Source: JBBDXS01 sp040902195 (GTDB taxonomy: Bacteria > Chloroflexota > Dehalococcoidia > DSTF01 > RBG-16-68-14). From it: DNA of 64,000 nt. The stretch covers positions 70,067-134,066 of the forward strand of contig JBBDXS010000012.1 in NCBI GenBank assembly GCA_040902195.1, in the 5' to 3' direction. Under the pieces are notes generated by a model. That model did no database searches. It was not told the DNA's origin and worked only from the letters and a program-made list of their open reading frames with translations. Both the position numbers and the translations under genes were made by a program. Every line of letters begins with the position of its first letter. Position 1 is the first letter of the stretch. Below are positions 23,918 through 32,156 of this stretch, piece by piece.

Positions 23918-24955
23918 ATGCCCGACCGCGCAGCTCCAGAACCCCCCGACGACTCGCACGACGATGACTGCCGCCCCCACGGCCTGGCGTTGCTGTTCCC
24001 CGGCCAGGGCGCCCAGCACGCCGGCATGGGCAAGCGCATCGCCGAGATGTCGCAGGCGGCACGGCGCATCTTCGAGCAGGCGGACGAGGTGCTCAACTTC
24101 AAGATCTCCAAGGTCTGCTTCGAGGGCAGCGAAGAAGAGCTCGAGGACACGGCCAATACGCAGCCCGCCATCCTCACCACCAGCCTGGCCTACCTCGCCT
24201 ACCTGCGCGAGCGTCTGGGCGAGGCCGGACGGCGGCTCCGGCCGTCGATGATGGCCGGGCACAGCCTGGGGCAGTTCAGCGCCGCCATCGCCACCAATAC
24301 AATCGACTTCGACGATGGGCTGCGGCTCGTCATGGAGCGCGGGCGCGTCATGGGCGAGTACGCGCGAGCGCGTCCCGGCGGCATGGCGACGATCCTCGGC
24401 ATGAGCGACGACGACGTGCGCACATTGTGCCGCGACGCCTCGCCGGAAGGCGTCGTGAGCGTGGCGGTCACGAACGGACTGGGCCACACCGTTATCTCCG
24501 GTGACGACGGCCCCCTCGACAAGGCGATGGCGCTTGCGCGAGAACGCGGCGGCCGCGCCCTGCGCCTGCACATCGGTGTCCCCGGCCACACGCCGCTCAT
24601 GCACGATGCCGCGCGCGAGCTGTCGCGCTTCATCTCGACGCTGACGTTCCGCGATCCCAACCCGCCGATGGTCTCCAACATCTCAGCGCGGCTACTGATG
24701 ACCGCGGAGGACGTGCGCCAGGAGCTTTCGGACCAGATCTGGGCCGCCGTTGAATGGGCGCGCTGCGTCCTGGCAATGATCAACGAAGGCGCCACGTCCT
24801 TCATTGAGGTTGGGCCGGGGCAGGCGCTCTCGAAGCTTGTGAAGCGTATCTCCGGCGAGGCCAGCGTGATCGGCGTCGAACACGCGTCGATTGAAGATCT
24901 CATTCGCTTTGCGGACGCGGTCCCCGTGCCCGCGCGCAGCGGGGCCGCTCGCTAG
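23918..24955 (+). CDS. fabD: Malonyl-CoA:ACP transacylase
   Basis: The 345-residue protein has LLFPGQGAQHAGMGKRIAEM, the nucleophile motif GHSLGQF (Gln where most FabD have Glu), and the catalytic-histidine motif VPGHTPLMHDA followed by VSNISA and VGPGQALSKL. It loads malonyl groups onto acyl carrier protein. The N-terminus carries about 22 extra acidic/Pro-rich residues before the domain. It is followed after 18 bp by fabF, forming a fatty-acid-synthesis pair. No acpP or fabG is present in the window. Confidence 0.93.
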   Translation: MPDRAAPEPPDDSHDDDCRPHGLALLFPGQGAQHAGMGKRIAEMSQAARRIFEQADEVLNFKISKVCFEGSEEELEDTANTQPAILTTSLAYLAYLRERLGEAGRRLRPSMMAGHSLGQFSAAIATNTIDFDDGLRLVMERGRVMGEYARARPGGMATILGMSDDDVRTLCRDASPEGVVSVAVTNGLGHTVISGDDGPLDKAMALARERGGRALRLHIGVPGHTPLMHDAARELSRFISTLTFRDPNPPMVSNISARLLMTAEDVRQELSDQIWAAVEWARCVLAMINEGATSFIEVGPGQALSKLVKRISGEASVIGVEHASIEDLIRFADAVPVPARSGAAR

Positions 24956-24973
24956 ACTCCGCAACTCGCGTAC

Positions 24974-26254
24974 ATGAACTCGAACGCATATCCGCCCTTC
25001 TTCGATCTGCCCGACGAACAGCGCGTGGTGATCACGGGGCTCGGTACCGTATGTCCGCTTGGCAACGACCTGCCGGCCTCCTGGGCCGCGATGCTCGCTG
25101 GCAAATCGGGCATCGGACGGCTGACGAAATTCGACCCGTCTGGGTTCGACTACGACCTCTTCGTCGGCGAGGTGCATGACTTCCATCCCGAGGAAGTGAT
25201 CCCGGGGAAGGACATGCGCCGCATGACCGTGCCGGCCCGCTACGCGCTCGTGAGCGTGCAGGAGGCGATCGCCGACGCCGGGCTGGTAATCGATGAGAGC
25301 AACGCGAGCGAGGTCGGCGTGATCTTCGGCTCGGCGGGCGGCGGCTACGACTTCCTATTCGAGCAGGAGCGCATCTTTCGGGAGCGGGGCGCGCGGCGCG
25401 TGAGCCCGTTCCTCATCTCCCACATGCTGCCGGACTCCACGTCAGGGCACATCGCCATCGCAACGGGCGCACAGGGGCCGAACTACTGTCCCACGTCGGC
25501 GTGCGCGACAGGTACAGCGGCGGTGGGCGAGGCGATGGAGACGATCCGCCGCGGCGACGCGCGCGCGATCATCGCCGGCGGCACGGACGAGCCGATCCTG
25601 CCGGTGCTGCTCGCGGCGTTCGGCGCGCTGCGCGGCATGGCGAGCGGCCCCGACCCATCGAAGGCGTGCAAGCCGTTCGATGCGCGCCGCAACGGCTTCG
25701 TCGTCGGCGAGGGCGCGGCCACGCTCGTGCTGGAGAGCCTTGCGTCAGCGAAGGCGCGCGGCGCGCGGTGCTACGCGGAGGTCGTCGGCTACGGCGCGAG
25801 TAACGACGCCTACGACATGGAGGCCTCGCACGAATCGGGCCGCGGGCCGATCAACGCGATGCGTCTCGCGCTGCGCAAGTCCGGTCTGGCGCCGGAGGAC
25901 ATCGATTACATCAACCCGCACGGCACGGGCACGCCGCTGAACGACCGCGTGGAGACGCACGCGATCAAGCAGGTCTTCGGCGAACACGCGTACCAGCTCG
26001 CGATCAGCTCGACGAAGTCGATGGTTGGGCACCTGATGGGCGGTGCGGGCGCGCTGGAGGCGCTCGTTGCGGCGAAAGCCGTCCACGAAGGGATGATCCC
26101 GCCCACGATCAACTACGAGGTGCCGGATCCCGACTGCGACCTTGACTACGTGCCGAACGTGGCGCGGCAGGCCGACGTACGCGCAGCGCTTTCGAGCTCA
26201 GTCGGCCTCGGCGGGCACAACGCAACGGTCATTCTGCGGGGGGTCGAAAGATAG
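24974..26254 (+). CDS. fabF: Beta-ketoacyl-ACP synthase II
   Basis: A 426-residue condensing enzyme with the full Cys-His-His triad: PTSACATGTAA, NPHGTGTPLND, and KSMVGHLMGGAGA. It starts RVVITGLGTVCPLGND after a short N-terminal extension. It elongates acyl-ACP with malonyl-ACP. It is directly after fabD. A second, degenerate homologue lies at 43293-44519, so this one is the working KAS II of the window. Confidence 0.95.
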   Translation: MNSNAYPPFFDLPDEQRVVITGLGTVCPLGNDLPASWAAMLAGKSGIGRLTKFDPSGFDYDLFVGEVHDFHPEEVIPGKDMRRMTVPARYALVSVQEAIADAGLVIDESNASEVGVIFGSAGGGYDFLFEQERIFRERGARRVSPFLISHMLPDSTSGHIAIATGAQGPNYCPTSACATGTAAVGEAMETIRRGDARAIIAGGTDEPILPVLLAAFGALRGMASGPDPSKACKPFDARRNGFVVGEGAATLVLESLASAKARGARCYAEVVGYGASNDAYDMEASHESGRGPINAMRLALRKSGLAPEDIDYINPHGTGTPLNDRVETHAIKQVFGEHAYQLAISSTKSMVGHLMGGAGALEALVAAKAVHEGMIPPTINYEVPDPDCDLDYVPNVARQADVRAALSSSVGLGGHNATVILRGVER

Positions 26255-26273
26255 ACTTCGTCTCGGTCGTCAG

Positions 26274-26942
26274 ATGAATTCGCAACAGTGGTGGCGGCTC
26301 ATCGAGCCAGAATTGCAGGACGTTCACGCTACCAAGCAGCGCCGTTTCAGAGCTCTGTGTCCAATACACAAAGGTACCCACCCGGGACTCGCGATAGACC
26401 TGGATAAGGGAGATGGTGTCTGGTACTGCTACGGCTGCAAGCGGGGTGGCTCTCTCCGACGGCTCGCCCTAGAACTGGGCTGGATGGAAACGGAGCAAGG
26501 TCCGGTTCGGATGGACCGGCTCAGCCCGCCTTATCAGTACTTGCAGGTCGAGGAGGGTAAGCGGGTCGAACTTCCCGTCGTGCGCTTCGAGGTTGGGCTT
26601 TCGAGGCGGCAGTACGGGGATGACTTGGTCACGCTACCTACCATTCGCCTTCACGTTCCCCGAGAGCAGAAACTTTCCGAACCTCCCTACTACGACTCCA
26701 CAAATTTGACGCTGATCATCCGCGTCCTTGACGCATACGACTCCACGATTGAGAAGGGTTTCAAGTCAGCACCTCCCGAGGGCCTAGCGATCCTTGAAGC
26801 AACATCTCCTGAGCGCAGTGGCCCCCTTCTTCTACGCTTCACTCGGCGTGGAAGAGGGCGGGAAACACGATACGATGTGCGGGTCATCGGCCCAGCCACG
26901 AAGAAGAGGAGGCGCTGGCCATTTTCGTGGCTGAATCGCTAA
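26274..26942 (+). CDS. Orphan CHC2-type zinc-finger protein (primase N-terminal-like)
   Basis: The 222-residue protein from ATG 26274 has a CHC2 zinc finger near residues 25-62: CPIHKGTHPGLAID and WYCYGCKRGGSLRRLA, the same layout as the DnaG zinc-binding domain. Unlike DnaG there is no TOPRIM or helicase-binding domain. The remaining 160 residues are beta-rich and unassigned, ending in a basic tail KKRRRWPF. Base composition is less GC-rich than fabF next door, suggesting transfer. Such proteins can be phage or plasmid primase fragments or new nucleic-acid-binding factors. Confidence 0.7.
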   Translation: MNSQQWWRLIEPELQDVHATKQRRFRALCPIHKGTHPGLAIDLDKGDGVWYCYGCKRGGSLRRLALELGWMETEQGPVRMDRLSPPYQYLQVEEGKRVELPVVRFEVGLSRRQYGDDLVTLPTIRLHVPREQKLSEPPYYDSTNLTLIIRVLDAYDSTIEKGFKSAPPEGLAILEATSPERSGPLLLRFTRRGRGRETRYDVRVIGPATKKRRRWPFSWLNR

Positions 26943-26955
26943 TCGCAATGTAGCC

Positions 26956-26981
26956 GGACAGACCTAAAGGCCTGTCCCTAC
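26956..26981 (+). repeat. CTAC hairpin repeat
   Basis: GGACAGACCT-AA-AGGCCTGTCC-CTAC with one mismatch in the stem. Confidence 0.7.
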
Positions 26982-27002
26982 AGGAGGCTACCGGGGCCAG
27001 CC

Positions 27003-27031
27003 TTGACAAACATACAGTCTGTATGTAAGAT
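27003..27031 (+). promoter_or_regulatory. Sigma70 promoter with a 17-bp palindromic operator in its spacer
   Basis: TTGACA (27003-27008), exactly 17 nt, TAAGAT (27026-27031). The spacer holds ACATACAG-T-CTGTATGT (27010-27026), a perfect inverted repeat typical of TetR-family repressors. A bound repressor would block RNA polymerase. No TetR gene is in the window. Confidence 0.8.
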
Positions 27032-27069
27032 TGCCTTCGCCAACAAACCCCCAATCTGAGGAGGAACCA

Positions 27070-27546
27070 ATGTCAAGCAAAGAAGAGCTGATCGAGGGCT
27101 TTCGCTCGGTCATCCGTCAGGCCGACCGCGTCACGTCCGGCTTCGGCGAGGACGATTGGGCCAAGCCCGTGAACGATGGCGAAGGCTGGAATCGCAAGCA
27201 GACGTTCTGCCACATCACCGCGACGGCCGAGATCGCGCCGGGCTTTCTCGGCAGCCTGGCAGGCGCGACCGAGAACGACAACCCGATGGACAGCATCGAC
27301 ATCAACGGCCTGAACGCACAGATGGTGGCCGGCAAGGAAGCGCTGAGCCCGCCGGACCTGATCAAGAACCTGACGGCGTCGTACGAGAAGCTGATCGAGT
27401 TCACGCAGGGCATGCCGCAGGAGCAGCTCGACTCGAAGCGGAACTTCGGGCTGCTGACCGGCGGGACGCTCTCGGACGTGATGGACTCTGTGCTCGTCCT
27501 TCACGCCATCGCGCACATCTACAGCGCGGGCGGCAACGCGGCGTAG
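27070..27546 (+). CDS. DinB/mycothiol-dependent maleylpyruvate isomerase N-terminal-like protein
   Basis: From ATG 27070 (GAGGAGG nearby) the protein has 158 residues. The four-helix-bundle pattern with WAKPVNDGEGWNRKQTFCHITATAE resembles DinB/MDMPI proteins, in which a histidine trio binds a metal: the first His (FCHITA) and the last one (VLHAIAHIYSAG) are visible. The family includes thiol-dependent transferases. Expression is probably under a repressor acting on the palindrome in its promoter. Confidence 0.7.
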   Translation: MSSKEELIEGFRSVIRQADRVTSGFGEDDWAKPVNDGEGWNRKQTFCHITATAEIAPGFLGSLAGATENDNPMDSIDINGLNAQMVAGKEALSPPDLIKNLTASYEKLIEFTQGMPQEQLDSKRNFGLLTGGTLSDVMDSVLVLHAIAHIYSAGGNAA

Positions 27547-27570
27547 GCGAAATCTACGCAGCCTAGGAGA

Positions 27571-28209
27571 TCAACTGCCGAAGCGGGCCTGGTATTGATC
27601 GCAGATCCGCTGTAGAAACGAGTCGTAGTGCAGTGGGTCGCCCACCTGGGGAGAAGGTGGATGCGTTTCATAGCGAGTTCCCGCGACGTTGATGTTGTCC
27701 ATGTCGAGAACCAATGCGCACTTCGCATCCATTCCTTGTTCAGCGACCGTGCCGCGTTCACCAACGTTCCTGAGCTCGCTGATGCAGTGCGTGACCGTGG
27801 AGATCAATAACTGCTTGCTGGTGGCATGCTTCGTAACCCCGGTGAGGAGCGTCGACTGGAACTCTGCAGCGCTGTTGACGACCAAAACGCCTCCAGCGAT
27901 AGCGCGGAGATCATAATTGTGAACATGCTCGTGGTGTGCCTCTAGATCACGTTTTCTATTCTTCACGGCCTTCCGATGCGCGGTCATCACACTGGCGATC
28001 TCTACGGTGGAAGGCGATTCCCTTCCAATAGGTTCGCGGTCTCCAGGAGCCTGCGGGACGGCCGGACGTCCCAGCACAAGATCAACGTTCCATGTGGCCG
28101 TCTTGAAATGCAGATTAAAGTTCAGTTGAAAGACTACCTCGCCCTTTCGAGCCTTGTCCGCGAGGACCGGGCAGGCTGTGAGGAGATCATGCACTATCGC
28201 AAGCGCCAA
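27571..28209 (-). CDS. Putative restriction endonuclease partner of the adjacent methyltransferase
   Basis: A 212-residue protein starting with TTG 28209, inside the 3' end of the methyltransferase gene (16-nt overlap). It is not similar to a well-known enzyme by eye. The layout FKTATWNVDLVLGRP...TVEIASVMTAHRKAVKNRKRD could be a PD-(D/E)xK site: Asp in NVDLV, Glu in VEIAS. The expected Lys two residues after Glu is Ala. The residues just upstream of TTG are also open and plausible as coding, so the N-terminus may be truncated. Position and low GC support a restriction role. Confidence 0.5.
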   Translation of the reverse strand: MALAIVHDLLTACPVLADKARKGEVVFQLNFNLHFKTATWNVDLVLGRPAVPQAPGDREPIGRESPSTVEIASVMTAHRKAVKNRKRDLEAHHEHVHNYDLRAIAGGVLVVNSAAEFQSTLLTGVTKHATSKQLLISTVTHCISELRNVGERGTVAEQGMDAKCALVLDMDNINVAGTRYETHPPSPQVGDPLHYDSFLQRICDQYQARFGS

Positions 28210-29015
28210 GGCATTGGAGTGCTTGTTTGAGCGAGAGTTATACGTGTGCGAGCTAGCTGAACATACTGTGGTTCCACATCAATACCTACGGCCCTGCGGC
28301 CAGCTTGCGCAGCAGCCAGGGTCGTCGTTCCCGTGCCTACGAACGGATCGAGAACCCAATCGCCAACGAAGGAGAACATGCGGATCAGTCTGTTCGGGAT
28401 CTCAAGAGGGAAGGGAGCGGGGTGCGGCTTCGTACTGGCCCCAGTGACATCCGACCAGACCGGTTGGAACCAGCGGAAGTACTCAGCCTTGGCGATGCGG
28501 CTGTCGTTTTCCATCTCCTCCGTCGGCTTTCGATACCCGCCGGGCTTTCTGAGCATTAGGATCGTTTCTCGATCGTTCTTGATGACGCCATTTGGCAGGT
28601 ACGGCTTACCGAGGAAACGACTGCTGTTACCGGCCTCCATGCGGATGTTGGCAACCTTGAGCCAGATTATCGGCGTGAGGACATCGAACCCCACACGTCG
28701 AGCTCGCACCGTGATGTCGGAGGCAAGTGGCAGAACGTGGTGGCGGCCTGCTTTTCGTCGGGATAGGCATATGTCACCAACAACGCAGCAGAGCCTACCA
28801 CCCGGTACAAGCACTCGCAGACATTCCGACCAAACCGGGTCCAACTGCTCTAGAAAGTCGTCATAGGAGGGCCAGTTGCCAAGTTGGCCGGGCCCCTTTG
28901 GGTATTCCTTCAATGATCCATAGGGGGGCGATGTGACGACCAAATGGATAGACTGATCTGCTAAGAAGCCGAGGTTCCTGGCGTCTGCAATTGCCAGCAA
29001 ATGCGAATCAGGCAT
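28194..29015 (-). CDS. Beta-class DNA methyltransferase (probably N4-cytosine or N6-adenine)
   Basis: The 273-residue enzyme has the beta-class order: catalytic motif IV, TSPPYGSLKEY, near residue 30, and the SAM-binding motif I, DPFVGTGTTTLAAA, near residue 220. TSPPY is commonest in N4-cytosine enzymes, but the target base is not proved. It is followed by an overlapping putative endonuclease gene, a standard type II order. A promoter TTGACA-17-TAGGAT precedes it and faces the recJ promoter. The region has lower GC than the neighbours and is probably acquired. Confidence 0.85.
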   Translation of the reverse strand: MPDSHLLAIADARNLGFLADQSIHLVVTSPPYGSLKEYPKGPGQLGNWPSYDDFLEQLDPVWSECLRVLVPGGRLCCVVGDICLSRRKAGRHHVLPLASDITVRARRVGFDVLTPIIWLKVANIRMEAGNSSRFLGKPYLPNGVIKNDRETILMLRKPGGYRKPTEEMENDSRIAKAEYFRWFQPVWSDVTGASTKPHPAPFPLEIPNRLIRMFSFVGDWVLDPFVGTGTTTLAAAQAGRRAVGIDVEPQYVQLARTRITLAQTSTPMPWRLR

Positions 29016-29039
29016 CCTGTCCGTCCACGTCCATCCTGG

Positions 29040-29074
29040 TTGTCTATCCTAGGACATCTGTGCTAGTGTGTCAA
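29040..29074. promoter_or_regulatory. Overlapping divergent promoters of the methyltransferase and recJ
   Basis: Minus strand: TTGACA (29074-29069), 17 nt, TAGGAT (29051-29046), for the methyltransferase. Plus strand: TTGTCT (29040-29045), 18 nt, TGC-TAGTGT (29064-29069), for recJ. The -35 of one covers the -10 of the other. The 8-bp palindrome TCCTAGGA (29047-29054) lies between. Confidence 0.6.
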
Positions 29075-29076
29075 GC

Positions 29077-30804
29077 ATGCAAACTCAGCAGCTATCGGAA
29101 ACATCATCGTTGAGTAGCCGCCAGAACACAACCCACTGGAGCGTGAAGGACCTCCCAGCCCTCGTGCCCGCCGGCGAGTGGCCGCCGCTTATCGGCAGGC
29201 TGCTGGCGAATCGAGGCGTCACGGACGCCGCGGCGGCGCGCGCGTTCCTCGCGCTCGAAACGCCGGCGGCGCATCCCGCGCTGCCGGACATCGACCGCGC
29301 GGTGGAGCGGCTCGCGCGCGCCTGCCGCGCAGGCGAACTGGTCGCCGTGTTCGGTGACTTCGACGTCGACGGCGTGACATCGGCGACGCTCCTGACGGAA
29401 GGGCTGACAACGCTCGGAGCGAAGCCGCTCCCCTACCTCCCCCATCGCGAGAACGAAGGCTACGGCCTAAACGAAGAAGCGGTGCGCTCGCTGCACGAGC
29501 TGGGCGCGACGCTGCTCGTGACTGCGGACTGCGGCACGAGCTCGATACCGGAGATAGCCGTCGCGACGGGCCTCGGCATGGACGTGATCGTGCTCGACCA
29601 CCACGTCGTGCCCGATCGATTGCCCGCCGGCGCGACGATCGTCAACCCGAAGCGCGACCCGTCCGTGAGGGACGAACCGGCGGCGTGTGGCATCGTGTAC
29701 TACGTGCTGCTCGCGCTGTTCGACGCGCTCGGCCGCGCGCCGGACGAAGGGCGCATGATCGAGCTCGTCGCGCTCGGCACGGTCTGCGACATGGCGCCGC
29801 TGGTGGACGAGAACCGCCGCCTCGTGCGCGAGGGGCTTGTGGCGCTGCGCAGGACGGAGCGGCCCGGGCTGCGCGCGCTGATGGAGGTCTCGGGCGCGGA
29901 CCCGGCGCGCTGCGACACACAGACGCTCGGCTTCTCGCTCGGGCCGCGGCTGAACGCGGCGGGACGCCTCGCGCACGCGCGCATCGCGTTCGACCTGCTC
30001 GTCGCGACGGACGAGGAGCAGGCGCGCGAGCTGGCGCAGCAGCTCGACGCGCTCAACAAGCAGCGCCAGCAGCAGACCGAGACCGCCTGCGCGATCGCCG
30101 AGGACCTGGCAGCGCAGCAGGGCGACGTGCCGCTGCTGCTGATCGGCCACGAGGAGTTCCCGCTGGGCATCGTCGGCCTCGTCGCGGCGCGGCTGCTCGA
30201 AGCGCACCGGCGTCCCGCGATCGTCTACAACCACGGCGCGGAGGAGAGCCGCGCGAGCGCGCGCAGCATCCCCGAGTTCCACGTCACCGACGCGTTGCGT
30301 TCGTGCAAGGAGCTGTTCGTGCGCTACGGCGGGCACCGCGCAGCCGCGGGCTTTACGGCGCTGAACGAGAACCTGCCCGCGATCAAGGAGCGCCTGCTCG
30401 CGTACGCCGCGCGAGAGCTGGCCGGCAAGGACCTGTCGCCCGTGCTGACGATCGATGCGGAGCTGCCGCTCGCGTCGCTGCGCGGCGAGGAGATCCGCTG
30501 GCTGGCACGCCTCGCGCCGTTCGGCATCAAGAACCCCGAGCCGGTGCTGCTCAGCCGGAACGTCCTCGTCGCGGAGCGGAGGGCCGTTGGCGCGGACGGC
30601 AAGCACCTGCGCCTCAAGCTGCGCGACGGCGCGGTCATCTGGCCGGCGATCGCCTTCCGTCAGGAGGGCGCGGGCATCGAAGAAGGGGCGCGCGCCGACG
30701 TGGTGTACAGCCTGTCGGCGGACCGGCGCAGCGACGGGCTGGAGCTGCGCGTGCTGGACGTGAGACGAGGAACAGGGATCGAGGAACAAGGAACGAGGGA
30801 TTGA
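29077..30804 (+). CDS. recJ: Single-stranded-DNA-specific exonuclease RecJ
   Basis: From ATG 29077 the protein has 575 residues. It has FGDFDVDGVTSATLL (motif I), TADCGTS (II), LDHHVVPD (the DHH triad), NPKRDPS, and the DHHA1 half with RYGGHRAAAGFT. RecJ degrades 5' ends of single-stranded DNA in recombination and repair. An in-frame GTG 9 bp upstream exists. The -10 of its promoter is 7 nt before ATG, so the mRNA may be leaderless. The last dozen codons (RRGTGIEEQGTRD) are written by an interspersed repeat. Confidence 0.95.
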   Translation: MQTQQLSETSSLSSRQNTTHWSVKDLPALVPAGEWPPLIGRLLANRGVTDAAAARAFLALETPAAHPALPDIDRAVERLARACRAGELVAVFGDFDVDGVTSATLLTEGLTTLGAKPLPYLPHRENEGYGLNEEAVRSLHELGATLLVTADCGTSSIPEIAVATGLGMDVIVLDHHVVPDRLPAGATIVNPKRDPSVRDEPAACGIVYYVLLALFDALGRAPDEGRMIELVALGTVCDMAPLVDENRRLVREGLVALRRTERPGLRALMEVSGADPARCDTQTLGFSLGPRLNAAGRLAHARIAFDLLVATDEEQARELAQQLDALNKQRQQQTETACAIAEDLAAQQGDVPLLLIGHEEFPLGIVGLVAARLLEAHRRPAIVYNHGAEESRASARSIPEFHVTDALRSCKELFVRYGGHRAAAGFTALNENLPAIKERLLAYAARELAGKDLSPVLTIDAELPLASLRGEEIRWLARLAPFGIKNPEPVLLSRNVLVAERRAVGADGKHLRLKLRDGAVIWPAIAFRQEGAGIEEGARADVVYSLSADRRSDGLELRVLDVRRGTGIEEQGTRD

Positions 30805-30805
30805 T
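30764..30805 (+). repeat. GGAACNAGGAAC-type repeat forming the 3' end of recJ
   Basis: Repeated GGAAC/GAGGAA units ending GGAACGAGGGATTG; the same 14-mer occurs at 36466-36479. It encodes the end of RecJ. Confidence 0.55.
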
Positions 30806-30820
30806 CGAGGCGGAGACGGC

Positions 30821-31564
30821 ATGCGGCCACTCGTAGCGCTCATTGCTCTGACGCTCTTCCTCATCGCGTGCGGCGGCGGTAACGGTGATGCGCCGGCGCC
30901 AACAGCGTGCCGGGACCCGACCGTCCGCATCCCGACGGGGGAGATCCCGACGGCGGCGCCCGGTTCGATGATACCTAGGCGTTGCGGCGACGACGGCCCG
31001 GCAACGGTGCCCTTCCCGACCGCCACGCCGGAGGCAGCGCTCTCGCCGGACGAAGCGCTCGCACAGCTCCTCGATATGCCGAACGTTGGGCCAGCGCTGC
31101 GGGCTGCGCTCGATGGTGACGTGGATGGGCTGCTCGCGCTCGTCGACTGGCAGCCTTATCCCTGTGGGTTACCTCGCGGCTCCTCCGAAGCGTGTCCGGA
31201 CGGCGTGGCAGCCGGAACCGAGCTGCCGTCTACTAATGTTGGCGAAAGCGTTCCGTTCTGGGTGCGCGAGGAGCACCTCCGTCCGGTGCTGGACGATCTC
31301 CTCGCCGGTTCATCGCTCGTCATCACGTTTGCGAGCAGGAACCAGTCGATGTACTACGTCGGACTGCAGGGCGCGACGCGACCGGTCAGACCATCGCACA
31401 TATTCGCAGACCCCGGTACGGGTACTGGCGTGTTCCTTGTTATCGATAGCGCCGCAGAGCAGCCCATTGCGCGACTACGCCCGCTTGTCGGCGAGGGGCG
31501 TGCCGCCGAATACGCTGCGCTCTACGGCTACACCGACTACGACATCATCGCCTACGGGCCGTAG
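30821..31564 (+). CDS. Predicted lipoprotein of unknown function
   Basis: The 247-residue protein begins with a type II signal peptide: MRPLVALIALTLFLIAC, where LIAC is the lipobox and the Cys is followed by a Gly-rich linker (GGGNGD). The mature part has a Thr/Pro-rich stretch, then a globular domain with four cysteines (CGLPRGSSEAC and two earlier ones) and no recognised motif. It starts 16 bp after recJ. Exported and membrane-anchored; function unknown. Confidence 0.75.
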   Translation: MRPLVALIALTLFLIACGGGNGDAPAPTACRDPTVRIPTGEIPTAAPGSMIPRRCGDDGPATVPFPTATPEAALSPDEALAQLLDMPNVGPALRAALDGDVDGLLALVDWQPYPCGLPRGSSEACPDGVAAGTELPSTNVGESVPFWVREEHLRPVLDDLLAGSSLVITFASRNQSMYYVGLQGATRPVRPSHIFADPGTGTGVFLVIDSAAEQPIARLRPLVGEGRAAEYAALYGYTDYDIIAYGP

Positions 31565-31662
31565 TGCCAGAAGGTCAGCAGACTTACCGCGTACGCCGCC
31601 AGGATGATGCTCCAGGGTGCGAGCCCGGCCAGGACGCTTGGGGTTTCGATTCTTCGCAACAT
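31552..31662 (-). CDS. 36-residue single-span membrane protein
   Basis: Begins MLRRIETPSV at ATG 31662 with AGGAG 6 nt upstream, then one hydrophobic segment (LAPWSIILAAYAVSLLTFW). It ends by overlapping the last 13 bp of the lipoprotein gene on the other strand. Small size limits certainty, but the ribosome-binding site and clean transmembrane composition support it. Confidence 0.45.
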   Translation of the reverse strand: MLRRIETPSVLAGLAPWSIILAAYAVSLLTFWHYGP

Positions 31663-31802
31663 GTCAAACTCCTGCTCCCGCAGAACGCTTCCTTGTATAG
31701 CGAGCGTACGCCTGCGGCGCGGAGAAGTCGTTACGGAAGTGTGTTCTTGGAAGGAAGGGTAACGGGCGCTCGTCCGGCTATCGGTAACCGCAGTGCGACT
31801 GC

Positions 31803-32156
31803 CTACCGCCACTTGAGAGGTCTTGAGCGGATGCGTCCAGGCGCCACCGTCACATGCTGCCCCAGGAGCCCAGCGGCGAGCGAGCGGACGGCCTTCGAGA
31901 CGGATTCAGCCATCAGCGCCGTCGACAACCGATCGAAGTGCCGGAGCACGATCAGTGCGCTCGGGCCAGAACCGGGGAGGGGGAACCCGAGGTCGGCCGT
32001 CACAAGCACTTGGCGTTCGCGCGCAGCGAGACGCCAAGGTACGTCATCGTTCGCACCTCTCATTGCCGTCTCCGGCACCCAAATGACGTTGTGCCCCTCC
32101 TCACGGAGGGCCACGGCCAGGTCCCGCGGGATGTTCTCGTCAAGAAGAAAGCGCAT
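31803..32156 (-). CDS. DUF5615 PIN-like toxin
   Basis: From ATG 32156 the 117-residue protein starts MRFLLDENIPRDLAVALREE, the DUF5615/PIN-like signature. It carries acidic residues at DEN, TADLGF and probable further sites, as expected for a metal-dependent RNase fold. Its start lies 17 bp inside the preceding DUF433 gene, the standard order for this toxin-antitoxin family. RNA cleavage is inferred from the family. Confidence 0.85.
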   Translation of the reverse strand: MRFLLDENIPRDLAVALREEGHNVIWVPETAMRGANDDVPWRLAARERQVLVTADLGFPLPGSGPSALIVLRHFDRLSTALMAESVSKAVRSLAAGLLGQHVTVAPGRIRSRPLKWR

